Positions 1-5,994 of a stretch of DNA of 6,177 nt are shown here, piece by piece. The stretch's first letter is position 1. Each line of letters begins with the position of its first letter. Origin of the DNA: DASVEE01 sp036399695 (GTDB lineage Bacteria; Acidobacteriota; Thermoanaerobaculia; Gp7-AA8); the NCBI GenBank assembly GCA_036399695.1, contig DASWMP010000384.1:1-6177 (forward strand), written 5' to 3'. Under the pieces are notes generated by a model. It had not been told where the DNA came from, ran no database searches, and saw nothing but the letters and a program-made list of their open reading frames with translations. Position numbers and translations under genes: made by a program.

Positions 1-168
1 GATTCCGCCGCATATCGGGCACCCGCGGGCACGCTGGCCTTCATTGTGGGACAGACACTCTTGTCTGTCTGCGCCCGCAGGCGCCGGTTTCTAATCAGGC
101 CATCAGAGTGTGTGCGCTCCGTTTTGAGACACCCTCCGTGCGCCACCGCACTCCGAGATTAAAAACCG
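1..168. other. Non-coding region downstream of the MacB permease gene
   Basis: No convincing coding region is seen on either strand here. The stretch follows the permease stop codon (minus strand). It holds a short perfect palindrome (50-69), a weaker 5-bp stem with a CGCA loop (71-84) and another 5-bp stem (138-151). On the minus strand a CGGTTTTTAATC run comes directly after the permease stop, but no good stem precedes it, so I do not call a terminator. Whatever lies left of position 1 is unknown. Confidence 0.6.
50..69. repeat. Short perfect palindrome (8-bp stem, 4-nt loop)
   Basis: The sequence GACAGACA-CTCT-TGTCTGTC folds into a perfect 8-bp stem with a 4-nt loop. No run of T follows on either strand, so it does not look like a classical intrinsic terminator. 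It lies about 100 nt past the end of the leftward operon and could be a 3'-end processing or stabilising hairpin, or one copy of a dispersed intergenic palindrome of the REP type. The window has only one copy, so this remains open. Confidence 0.5.
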
Positions 169-1359
169 TTACTCGTACCGCAGCGCCTGGATCGGGTTCA
201 ACGCCGCGGCCTTCTTCGCCGGGTAGTACCCGAAGAACACGCCGATGGCGCCTGAGAACACGATGGCGATGAACGCCACGACCGGGGAAATCGCGGTGCT
301 CCAGCCGGTGAAATGGCCCAGGACCTTTGCGCCGGCGAAGCCGATCACGAGGCCGGTCAGACCGCCCACCACGCCCATGACGATGCTCTCGACGAGGAAC
401 TGCGTGAGCACGTCGCCGCCGCGGGCGCCGAGGGCCATGCGGATGCCGATCTCGCGCGTGCGCTCCGTGACGCTGACGAGCATGATGTTCATGATGCCGA
501 TGCCGCCGACGAGCAGCGAGATCGAGGCAATCGCGGCGAGCAGCATCGTCATCACCTTCGTGCTGCTTTCGGCAGCCGCGGCGAGGTCGGTCTGGTTCTT
601 CACGGTGAACTCTTCGCGGCCGAGGATGCCGAGGATCTCCTCCTGGGCGGCCGGAATCTCTTCCGTCGTCGCCGTGCTGGCGAGGATCTGCGGGATGCGT
701 GTCCGGCCGGCGAGGCGCGTCTGCGCGGTCGTGTACGGGATGAGGATCACGTCGTCCTGATCGGTGCCGCTCGACATCTGCCCCTTCGCCGGCAGCACGC
801 CGACGACGTCGAACACCACGTTGCGGACCTGCAGCCGCTGGCCGACCGCCGACGTGCCCGGAAAGAGCTGGTCCGCGACGGTCTTGCCCAGCACTGCCAC
901 CTTGCGGTTGGTGCGCAGATCGTCTTCGGCGAAGAACGAGCCGTCCACCGGCGTCCAGTCGCGGATCTGCTGGTAGTCGACGTCGACGCCGTTGATCGTC
1001 GTGCGCCAGTTGTTGCCGTTGGCCTGGACCTGCGTGCGCGTCACGATGACGGGCGAGATGGCGGCGAGCGTCGTCGCTTCCCGCTCGAGCTTCTCGAGGT
1101 CTTCGAGCTCGATGGTGGCGAATGCCGCCGCTCCCTGGCTCACCCCTCCCTGTGTCTGGGCGCCGGGCGTGATGACGATCATGTTCGTGCCGAGGTTGCC
1201 GATCTGGGAGCGGATGCGGGCGCGGGCGCCCTGGCCGATCGCGACCATGACGATGACCGCGGCCACGCCGATGATGATGCCGAGCATCGTCAGCAGCGTG
1301 CGCATCTTGTTCTTCTGGATGCTCTGCGTGGCGATCTTCACGAGCGTCTTGCTGTTCAT
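169..1359 (-). CDS. MacB/FtsX-family ABC transporter permease
   Basis: Inner-membrane permease of the MacB (type VII ABC, mechanotransmission) family, 396 aa. It would couple ATP hydrolysis in the cytoplasm to movements of its periplasmic domain that drive substrates out through an adaptor and an outer-membrane channel. Seen in the sequence: transmembrane helix 1 at about 21-43, preceded by KNKMRT; a MacB_PCD-type periplasmic domain at about 44-270; then three helices at about 272-296, 320-345 and 358-380 forming the FtsX domain. ERTREIGIRMALGAR (299-313) matches the usual FtsX segment after the second helix, which contacts the ATPase. The ATG at 1357-1359 is chosen because AGGAGG lies 4 nt upstream (1364-1369) and it overlaps the ATPase stop codon by 4 nt (ATGA). 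The frame is open for another 129 codons upstream, but these are Arg/Gly/Pro-rich and overlap the ATPase gene. E. coli MacB fuses ATPase and permease, whereas here they are separate chains. The transported substrate cannot be told from sequence. Confidence 0.95.
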   Translation of the reverse strand: MNSKTLVKIATQSIQKNKMRTLLTMLGIIIGVAAVIVMVAIGQGARARIRSQIGNLGTNMIVITPGAQTQGGVSQGAAAFATIELEDLEKLEREATTLAAISPVIVTRTQVQANGNNWRTTINGVDVDYQQIRDWTPVDGSFFAEDDLRTNRKVAVLGKTVADQLFPGTSAVGQRLQVRNVVFDVVGVLPAKGQMSSGTDQDDVILIPYTTAQTRLAGRTRIPQILASTATTEEIPAAQEEILGILGREEFTVKNQTDLAAAAESSTKVMTMLLAAIASISLLVGGIGIMNIMLVSVTERTREIGIRMALGARGGDVLTQFLVESIVMGVVGGLTGLVIGFAGAKVLGHFTGWSTAISPVVAFIAIVFSGAIGVFFGYYPAKKAAALNPIQALRYE

Positions 1360-2123
1360 GCGACCTCCTCTTCCACTTCCTCGGCCAGCAGGTCGGCGGC
1401 GGCGTTGCGGCGATTGCGCACCGGCTCGTCGCGGCGGATGCGTCCGTCGCGGACTTCCACGATGCGTTTCGCGTACTTGGCCACTTCCGGCTCGTGCGTG
1501 ACGAGGAGCAGCGTGATGCCGGCGTCGTTGAGCTCCTGGAAGAGCGCCATGACCTCCAGCGTCGTGCGGCTGTCGAGGTTTCCGGTCGGCTCGTCCGCGA
1601 GGATGAGCGCCGGCTCGGTCACGAGCGCACGGGCGATGGCCACGCGCTGCTGCTGACCGCCCGACAGTTCGCTCGGATGGTGATCGAGCCGCTTGCCGAG
1701 GCCGACCCGCTCGAGAGCGGCGGCGGCCCGGGCGTGCGTGTCCCATTTGCGGCCGATGCGGTCGTAGAGCAGCGGCAGCTCGACGTTCTCCAGCGCGCTG
1801 GTACGCGGCAGGAGGTTGAAGCCCTGGAAGACGAAGCCGATCTTCTGGTTGCGCAGGTCGGCGAGCTCGTTCTTCCCGAGCCCGTCGACGCGGCGGCCGT
1901 CCAGCTCGTACGCGCCGGCGCTCGGCGTGTCGAGGCAGCCGAGGATGTTCATCAGCGTCGACTTGCCGGAGCCGGAGGTGCCCATGATCGCCACGAGCTC
2001 ACCCGCCTGCACCGTGAGGTCGACGCCGCGAAGCGCGTGCACTTCGTTCGTCGTCCCTTCCGAGTACGTCTTGCGGAGCTGTTCGATGTTAATGACCGCG
2101 GGGCGGATGACCGTGTCGCTCAT
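1356..2123 (-). CDS. MacB/LolD-type ABC transporter ATP-binding protein
   Basis: Cytoplasmic nucleotide-binding subunit, 255 aa, powering the permease encoded next to it. All ABC motifs are intact: Walker A GTSGSGKST (48-56), Q-loop Gln100 in FVFQGFNLLP, signature LSGGQQQR (153-160), Walker B LILADEP with Glu178, D-loop GNLD (182-185) and switch His210 in VTHE. The FQGFNLLP and LILADEPTGNLD forms are typical of the MacB/LolD/FtsE branch. The ATPase core ends near residue 230. A roughly 25-residue tail rich in Arg, then Ala and Glu (EEVEEEVA at the end), follows and is not part of the core fold. The ATG start has GGGAGG 6 nt upstream (2130-2135), shares one base with the adaptor stop codon (TGATG), and the stop overlaps the permease start by 4 nt. 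These overlaps indicate one transcript and coupled translation. Confidence 0.96.
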   Translation of the reverse strand: MSDTVIRPAVINIEQLRKTYSEGTTNEVHALRGVDLTVQAGELVAIMGTSGSGKSTLMNILGCLDTPSAGAYELDGRRVDGLGKNELADLRNQKIGFVFQGFNLLPRTSALENVELPLLYDRIGRKWDTHARAAAALERVGLGKRLDHHPSELSGGQQQRVAIARALVTEPALILADEPTGNLDSRTTLEVMALFQELNDAGITLLLVTHEPEVAKYAKRIVEVRDGRIRRDEPVRNRRNAAADLLAEEVEEEVA

Positions 2124-3370
2124 CAGAAGCCTCCCGGGCGCGGCGCGCGCTGCTGCTGTTGCTGGCCGCCAAACGGGCTGGTGCCCGTCTGCGACTGTGC
2201 GGTGGCGTCGGCCGGCGCGTTCGAGCCGGCGATGATCTTCAGGCCTTCACGAACGCCTTCGCCCGTCACCTGCGTGAACGTGCCGTCGGTGATGCCGGTC
2301 TTCACGCGCACGGCCTGCAGCTTGCCGTCCTGTCCTTCGATGAAGAGACGTCCGGAGTCGGCGCTGCGCGGCGTACGAGTGCCGGAGCGGCGCTGGCCGG
2401 TGGCGTTGCCGCTGCCGGTCGTGCTCGTCGCCGTTGCAGCACCGGCGTTCCCCGTGCGAACCGGCGTGAAGCGGAGCGCCGCATTCGGCACGGCCAGAGC
2501 GTCATCGGCGCTGGCGACCAGGAAGTCGACGCTCGCCGTCATGCCCGGCAGGAGCTTCTGCTGCTTGTTGTCCACTTCGATGACGACGGTGTAGTTGACG
2601 ACGTTCTCCGTGACAGCCGACTGCAGGCGCACCTGCTTGACCTTGCCGCGGAAGTTTTCACGCGGGAGCGACGGCACGGTGAACGTGACGTCCTGCCCCT
2701 GCTGGATGAGCGAGATGTCGCTCTCGTCGACCTTCACGAGGATCTGCATGCTCGATAGGTCTTCGGCGATGAGGAAGAGCTGCGGCGCCGACAGGCTGGC
2801 CGCGACGGTCTGGCCGAGGTCGACGTTGCGCTCGACGATGACACCGTCGATGGGCGAGACGATCTCGGTGTACGAGACGTTCTGGCGCGCGCGGTCGAGG
2901 CTGACCTGCGCCGACTTGACGTTCGCCTGGGCGACGAGGAGCTGCGATTCGGTGGTGTCGAACGCGCTCCGGGCGACGAGGCCGGAGGCCATCAGCTCGC
3001 GGTTACGCGTGTGCTCCCGCTGCGCGGCGACGAGCTGCGCGCGGTTGCGATCGACGTTCGCTTCGGCATCCGTGACGGCCTGCTGCGCGAGTTTCGGATC
3101 GATGCGCGCGAGGAGCTGCCCCTTCGTCACGCGATCGTTGAAATCGACATAGAGTTGGGCGACCTGCCCCGACACCTGGGTGCCGACGCTGACGGTCGTG
3201 ACGGCGTTGAGCGTCCCGGTGGCCGAGACGGTACGGCGCAGATCGCGCTTCGTGACCTCGGCATAACGGTACGCGGGTGCATCGGCGGCCGCGCTGCGCT
3301 GGTACATGAAGAGGCCCGCGGCGACCAGCGCGACCAGCACGAGCACGGTGAGTGTGCGTTTCGATTTCAA
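2123..3370 (-). CDS. MacA-like periplasmic adaptor (membrane fusion protein, HlyD/RND-MFP family)
   Basis: Periplasmic adaptor, 415 aa, linking the MacB-type pump to an outer-membrane channel. One N-terminal membrane anchor (about 7-23: LTVLVLVALVAAGLFMY) is followed by the first half of a biotinyl-lipoyl-like domain (about 60-91, VSGQVAQLYVDFNDRVTKGQ), an alpha-helical hairpin (about 92-165), and the second lipoyl half (about 166-195, SPIDGVIVERNVDLGQTV). A beta-barrel domain (about 207-285) and a membrane-proximal domain (about 340-385) follow. Odd parts are a Gly/Ser/Thr/Arg-rich insert at about 305-338 and a Gln/Pro/Gly tail (about 386-415, with QQQQQ). Both look like disordered linkers. 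The start is TTG (complement of 3368-3370), which gives a natural K-rich anchor start and has AAGGAGG 5 nt upstream. Downstream ATPase and permease genes overlap it in series, supporting a MacAB-type complex. The symbol macA is not assigned because the substrate is unknown. Confidence 0.94.
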   Translation of the reverse strand: MKSKRTLTVLVLVALVAAGLFMYQRSAAADAPAYRYAEVTKRDLRRTVSATGTLNAVTTVSVGTQVSGQVAQLYVDFNDRVTKGQLLARIDPKLAQQAVTDAEANVDRNRAQLVAAQREHTRNRELMASGLVARSAFDTTESQLLVAQANVKSAQVSLDRARQNVSYTEIVSPIDGVIVERNVDLGQTVAASLSAPQLFLIAEDLSSMQILVKVDESDISLIQQGQDVTFTVPSLPRENFRGKVKQVRLQSAVTENVVNYTVVIEVDNKQQKLLPGMTASVDFLVASADDALAVPNAALRFTPVRTGNAGAATATSTTGSGNATGQRRSGTRTPRSADSGRLFIEGQDGKLQAVRVKTGITDGTFTQVTGEGVREGLKIIAGSNAPADATAQSQTGTSPFGGQQQQQRAPRPGGF

Positions 3371-3375
3371 GAGAG

Positions 3376-3382
3376 CCTCCTT
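3376..3382 (-). promoter_or_regulatory. Ribosome binding site fixing the TTG start of the MacA-like gene
   Basis: On the minus strand AAGGAGG sits 5 nt before TTG (3370-3368). The match to the 16S anti-Shine-Dalgarno is full and the spacing is good. No in-frame ATG precedes the membrane anchor, so this site decides the rare TTG start. Confidence 0.8.
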
Positions 3383-3396
3383 CGTTCAAAATGAAA

Positions 3397-3423
3397 GAGG
3401 CGCGCGGGAGTCCCGCGCGCCTC
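3397..3423 (-). terminator. Strong hairpin between the Spy-like and MacA-like genes; likely (partial) terminator
   Basis: A perfect 13-bp inverted repeat (GAGGCGCGCGGGA with its complement) surrounds a single central base. In RNA this would be a 12-bp, almost all-GC stem with a 3-nt loop. Read on the minus strand, it lies 20 nt past the Spy-like stop codon and is followed by TTTCATTTTG, a broken T-rich tract. This fits an intrinsic terminator for the Spy-like gene. The MacA-like TTG lies only 26 nt further on and I see no promoter in between. Partial termination, or an mRNA-stabilising hairpin that keeps the first gene more abundant than the pump genes, is therefore the likeliest role. Confidence 0.7.
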
Positions 3424-3443
3424 GGAAGTTGACGACGCGGTGA

Positions 3444-3926
3444 TTAGCGCTGCGACTGCGGCTGCTGGCCACGCTGGCCACGGCCACGCTCGCCACGCTG
3501 GGCACGGCGCGCTTCGCGCTCGGCCTTCTGGGCCTCGTACTGCGCGCGCTGCTCGGCGGTCAGCAGGTTCAGCACCTGCGCGTTGAGCGCCTGCGACTTG
3601 GCCTTGAGCTGCTCGCGCTGCGACGTCGCGGTCCCGCGAAGCGCTTCGAGACGGGCGGTGTCGTTGGCCTCACGCGCGGCCTTCATCTCGGTGCGCGTCT
3701 GCTTCATGCCTTCGAACAGAGCCTTGTTCTCGTTGCGGAACTGCTCGCGGAGCTGCTTGACCTGCGCCTTCTGCGCGTCCGTCAAATTGAGCTTGGCGAA
3801 ACCACGCTGGCTATGAGCGCCTTTGCCATGACGGCCGTGCTTGCCAGCTTTTCCTTCGCCGGGCGCGGCGATCGCGAGCGAAGCGCTCAGAGCGAGGACT
3901 GCCACTGCGGTGATTGTCTTTTTCAT
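3444..3926 (-). CDS. Secreted Spy/CpxP-like LTXXQ-motif protein
   Basis: Small periplasmic protein, 160 aa. Residues 1-20 (MKKTITAVAVLALSASLAIA) form a clear signal peptide with probable cleavage near Ala20/Ala21. The mature part is very basic and almost all helical. It carries the two hallmarks of the LTXXQ family (Spy, CpxP, ZraP relatives): LTDAQ at 48-52 and LTAEQ at 122-126. The helices between them are rich in Arg, Gln, Lys and Glu. Family members act as periplasmic chaperones or stress sensors, and some bind metals. After the signal peptide comes a Gly/Lys/His stretch (HGRHGKGAH, 30-38) that could bind metal or anions. The C-terminal 20 residues are an Arg/Gly/Gln tail. The ATG at 3924-3926 is chosen because it starts the signal peptide and has AAGGAGA 8 nt upstream (3935-3941). 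The frame runs 94 codons further upstream but only through intergenic repeat sequence. It is first in the leftward operon before the MacA-like gene. Confidence 0.88.
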   Translation of the reverse strand: MKKTITAVAVLALSASLAIAAPGEGKAGKHGRHGKGAHSQRGFAKLNLTDAQKAQVKQLREQFRNENKALFEGMKQTRTEMKAAREANDTARLEALRGTATSQREQLKAKSQALNAQVLNLLTAEQRAQYEAQKAEREARRAQRGERGRGQRGQQPQSQR

Positions 3927-3987
3927 CTGGTGTGTCTCCTTGTTGCCCTGAAAGACAACCCGCAAACGACCGTTCTTTCCGCCCGGA

Positions 3988-4018
3988 CACGAGTTGCACT
4001 CGGGTGTCACGAACTGCA
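3988..4018 (-). promoter_or_regulatory. Candidate LytTR-regulator binding site (two direct repeats)
   Basis: Two 11-bp direct repeats, CACGAGTTGCA (3988-3998) and CACGAACTGCA (4008-4018), match at 9 of 11 positions. Their starts are exactly 20 bp apart, about two helical turns. Read on the minus strand, the outer copy contains GCAGTTCGT, which fits 8 of 9 positions of the published LytTR consensus [TA][AC][CA]GTTN[AG][TG]. The inner copy, GCAACTCGT, fits 6 of 9. LytTR regulators usually bind paired direct repeats about 21 bp apart. The site lies 62-92 nt upstream of the Spy-like start codon, a plausible activator position. The regulator encoded at 5284-5994 is the natural candidate to bind it. 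I could not identify convincing -35/-10 boxes. Confidence 0.4.
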
Positions 4019-4049
4019 TTTCAGGCGCGGAAAGAGCAGGTAAAGTGCG

Positions 4050-4079
4050 AGTTGGCAGTTGGCAGTTGGCAGTTGGCAG
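4050..4079 (+). repeat. Heptamer block: four GTTGGCA units (outer arm of an inverted pair)
   Basis: Four perfect tandem GTTGGCA units occupy 4051-4078. Flanking sequence (GCGA before, GAAGCGA shortly after) resembles the unit of the 58-bp array at 5987-6177, so this is a diverged copy of the same element in the same orientation. It is complementary to 4160-4189: the two arms would pair over 30 bp with only two mismatches around an 80-nt loop. Confidence 0.85.
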
Positions 4080-4156
4080 AGAGTGAAGCGACGACCACCG
4101 AGCAGCGATGACGGCCTGCGGCAATCGTCCTGAATCGTGGGGATCTCGATCCCGTT

Positions 4157-4189
4157 CCACTGCCAACCGCCAACTGCCAACCGCCAACT
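4157..4189 (-). repeat. Heptamer block in inverted orientation, ending 4 nt before the kinase start
   Basis: On the minus strand this block reads as alternating GTTGGCG and GTTGGCA units (two of each) preceded by A and followed by GTGG. The 33 nt are an exact reverse complement of 6000-6032, just after the response regulator gene. It also pairs with the block at 4050-4079. It leaves only GGCC between repeat and ATG, so the kinase gene has no Shine-Dalgarno sequence. Confidence 0.88.
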
Positions 4190-4193
4190 GGCC

Positions 4194-5291
4194 ATGAAAC
4201 GCTTCCATCTCAGTACCCGCGAGTTGCTCCTCATCTTTCTCTTCTGGACGGCGGTGGCTTCGCTCTCACTGGTGAACCGCCTGTTCGATCCGCGAGGGGA
4301 AGGGCTGCGCGTGATCCCATCGGGCGGCGGTCCGCTGATCTTTCCTTATATAGAGGCGTGGCTCTGGGCGGCGCTGACGCCGGTCATTCTCTGGCTCAGC
4401 AGTAAGTCGCTGAACGAGCGCTACCACTGGGTCTGGCGGGCTGCGCTATTGGTCGTGGCGGGCCTCCTCATCGCCTATGCGGCGGACGTGCTGCTGGACG
4501 TGATCCGTGTCGAGCTCTTCCCTGGGCCACGGCGGCGGCTGCAACGCTTTTCGCCCTTCCGCGGCATCGGCCGCTTCCTCATCTATGGGGCGGTGCTGGC
4601 GGCGGGCTTCGCGCGCGAGTACTTTCAGCGCGACCAGGAGCGGCAGCGGGAGTCGATCTCGCTCCAGACGCGCGCGGCGCAGCTCGAAGCGCAGCTTGCG
4701 CTGGCGCGCCTCGACGCGCTGCGCATGCAGATCAACCCGCACTTTCTCTTCAACACACTGCACGCGATCTCCGCGCTCGTGGAGCGCGATCCCTCGGGCG
4801 TCCGCCGGATGATCGCCCGCCTCTCCGACCTGCTCCGGCAGACGCTCGGCAGCCGCGGCGCCGACGAGGTGCCGCTGCGCGATGAGATGGCGTTCCTCCA
4901 GAAGTACCTCGACATCATGGAGGTGCGCTTCCAGGGACGCCTGCGCGTGACGCAGACGATCGCTCCCGTGACGCTCGACGCGCTCGTGCCGAATTTCATC
5001 CTGCAGCCGATCGTGGAGAACGCCCTGGAGCACGGCGTCAGCCGCAGCGGCGACGCACGCATCGAGCTCGGCGCCCGCCGCGACGGCGACGAGCTGATTC
5101 TCCACGTCCGCGACGAAGGTCCCGGCCTCGGCGAGACGAATGCTTCCGGCGTAGGATTGACGAACACGCGCGCGCGTCTCTCTGAACTCTATGGCGACGC
5201 CGCCTCGGTCGTCATCGCCTCGGGTGACGGCGGCGGCGTGACCGCGGAGCTCCGCCTCCCTTTTCATGTGACGAAGGATTCGCATGTCTGA
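4194..5291 (+). CDS. LytS/YehU-family sensor histidine kinase (four membrane helices)
   Basis: Membrane-bound sensor kinase, 365 aa, that would phosphorylate the regulator encoded directly downstream. Four hydrophobic helices are seen at about 11-29, 51-69, 82-101 and 124-141 with short loops. There is no sizeable outside domain, so sensing probably occurs within or at the membrane. A charged helical linker at about 142-175 (QRDQERQRES... AAQLEAQLALARL) is probably a coiled coil. The His_kinase domain follows, with the phospho-acceptor box QINPHFLFNTLH (179-190, His183). The HATPase domain has the N-box LQPIVENALEHG (270-281, Asn276), DEGPGLG (307-313) and the G-box GVGLTNTRARL (319-329). The ATG at 4194 is preferred because an in-frame GTG at 4137 would only add 19 residues encoded partly by the heptamer repeat. 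Neither start has a recognisable Shine-Dalgarno sequence. The gene overlaps the regulator gene by 8 nt. The signal is unknown; the neighbours suggest envelope stress. Confidence 0.93.
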   Translation: MKRFHLSTRELLLIFLFWTAVASLSLVNRLFDPRGEGLRVIPSGGGPLIFPYIEAWLWAALTPVILWLSSKSLNERYHWVWRAALLVVAGLLIAYAADVLLDVIRVELFPGPRRRLQRFSPFRGIGRFLIYGAVLAAGFAREYFQRDQERQRESISLQTRAAQLEAQLALARLDALRMQINPHFLFNTLHAISALVERDPSGVRRMIARLSDLLRQTLGSRGADEVPLRDEMAFLQKYLDIMEVRFQGRLRVTQTIAPVTLDALVPNFILQPIVENALEHGVSRSGDARIELGARRDGDELILHVRDEGPGLGETNASGVGLTNTRARLSELYGDAASVVIASGDGGGVTAELRLPFHVTKDSHV

Positions 5292-5994
5292 CCTCCGCGT
5301 CTTCATCGCCGACGACGAACTGCTCGCCCGCCAGCGCATCGAGGACCTGCTGGCGAAGGAGGAAGGCATCGCCATCGTCGGCACGGCGGGCGACGGCCAC
5401 GAAGCGGTCGAGCAGATCCGCGCGCTGAAGCCCGACCTCGTCTTTTTGGACGTGCAGATGCCCGGCATGACCGGCACCGAGGTGGCGAAGACGCTCGGCG
5501 AGGAGATGCCTCGCACCATCTTCGTCACCGCCTACGACCAGCACGCCGTGAAGGCGTTCGAGCTGGCCGCCCTCGACTACCTCGTCAAGCCGTTCGACGA
5601 CGAACGCTTCGAGCAGTCATTGCGCCGCGCACGACGCGCCATCGCCCCGCGATCGCAGTACCTCGAAACCATCGCTGTCGAGCAGCGCGGCCAGGTGCGT
5701 GCCGTCCCGGTGAAGAGCATCGAGTACATCACCGCCAGCGGCCCCTACGCCGAGCTCCACGTCGGGGGGCAGACCTTCGCCGTGCGCGAACGGATGCAGA
5801 CCCTCGAGGAGCAACTCGATCCCGCCAAATGGTTCCGCATTCACCGCTCTGCCATGGTCCGACTCGACAGGGTGGACGTGCTCCTCCGCGGCTCCGGCGG
5901 CGACTACGCCGTGCGGTTGAAGAACGGCACCGAGCTGAGTCTCAGCCGCTCGCGACGTGAGGAGCTGGAGGAGCGGTTGGGGCTGGGGCGATAG
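5284..5994 (+). CDS. LytTR-family response regulator
   Basis: Cytoplasmic DNA-binding regulator, 236 aa, partner of the LytS-type kinase upstream. The receiver domain (about 3-118) has the acidic pair Asp10/Asp11, phospho-acceptor Asp56 in LVFLDVQMPGMTG, Thr82 in FVTAYD and Lys102 in DYLVKPF, so it should be phosphorylatable. The LytTR DNA-binding domain (about 127-233) includes VKSIEYITASGPYAELHV (143-160), WFRIHRSAMVRLDRV (183-197) and LSLSRSRREELEERL (218-232), all typical of this family. The start ATG overlaps the kinase end (ATGTCTGA) and has AAGGA 5 nt upstream (5274-5278). Length is normal for the LytR/AlgR type. Its last codon and TAG stop lie inside the first copy of the downstream 58-bp repeat. 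It probably binds paired direct repeats, and the 3988-4018 site is the best candidate in view. Confidence 0.95.
   Translation: MSDLRVFIADDELLARQRIEDLLAKEEGIAIVGTAGDGHEAVEQIRALKPDLVFLDVQMPGMTGTEVAKTLGEEMPRTIFVTAYDQHAVKAFELAALDYLVKPFDDERFEQSLRRARRAIAPRSQYLETIAVEQRGQVRAVPVKSIEYITASGPYAELHVGGQTFAVRERMQTLEEQLDPAKWFRIHRSAMVRLDRVDVLLRGSGGDYAVRLKNGTELSLSRSRREELEERLGLGR

Noticed and set aside
71..84. Second small hairpin (GCGCC-CGCA-GGCGC) as a terminator
   Set aside because: The stem is only 5 bp and no transcribed gene is known on the plus strand before it. On the minus strand no T-run follows.
313..1656. Long plus-strand open frame (447 codons) opposite the permease and ATPase genes
   Set aside because: It is antisense to two genes with intact family motifs, is dominated by Ala/Arg/Asp/His typical of a GC-rich shadow frame, and shows no recognisable domain.
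1360..1746. 129-codon N-terminal extension of the permease frame
   Set aside because: It is an Arg/Gly/Pro-rich translation of the ATPase gene in another frame. The internal ATG has a good ribosome binding site and the typical MacB N-terminus.
1494..2594. Long plus-strand open frame opposite the ATPase and MacA-like genes
   Set aside because: It spans the junction of two well-supported minus-strand genes and its translation has no domain-like features.
4137..4193. GTG start adding 19 residues to the kinase
   Set aside because: The added residues are largely heptamer repeat, there is no Shine-Dalgarno sequence before the GTG, and the ATG at 4194 gives a more natural N-terminus.
4446..5528. 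Minus-strand open frame (360 codons) opposite the kinase and regulator genes
   Set aside because: It is a shadow of two clear genes, with Arg/Ala/Glu-rich sequence lacking motifs.
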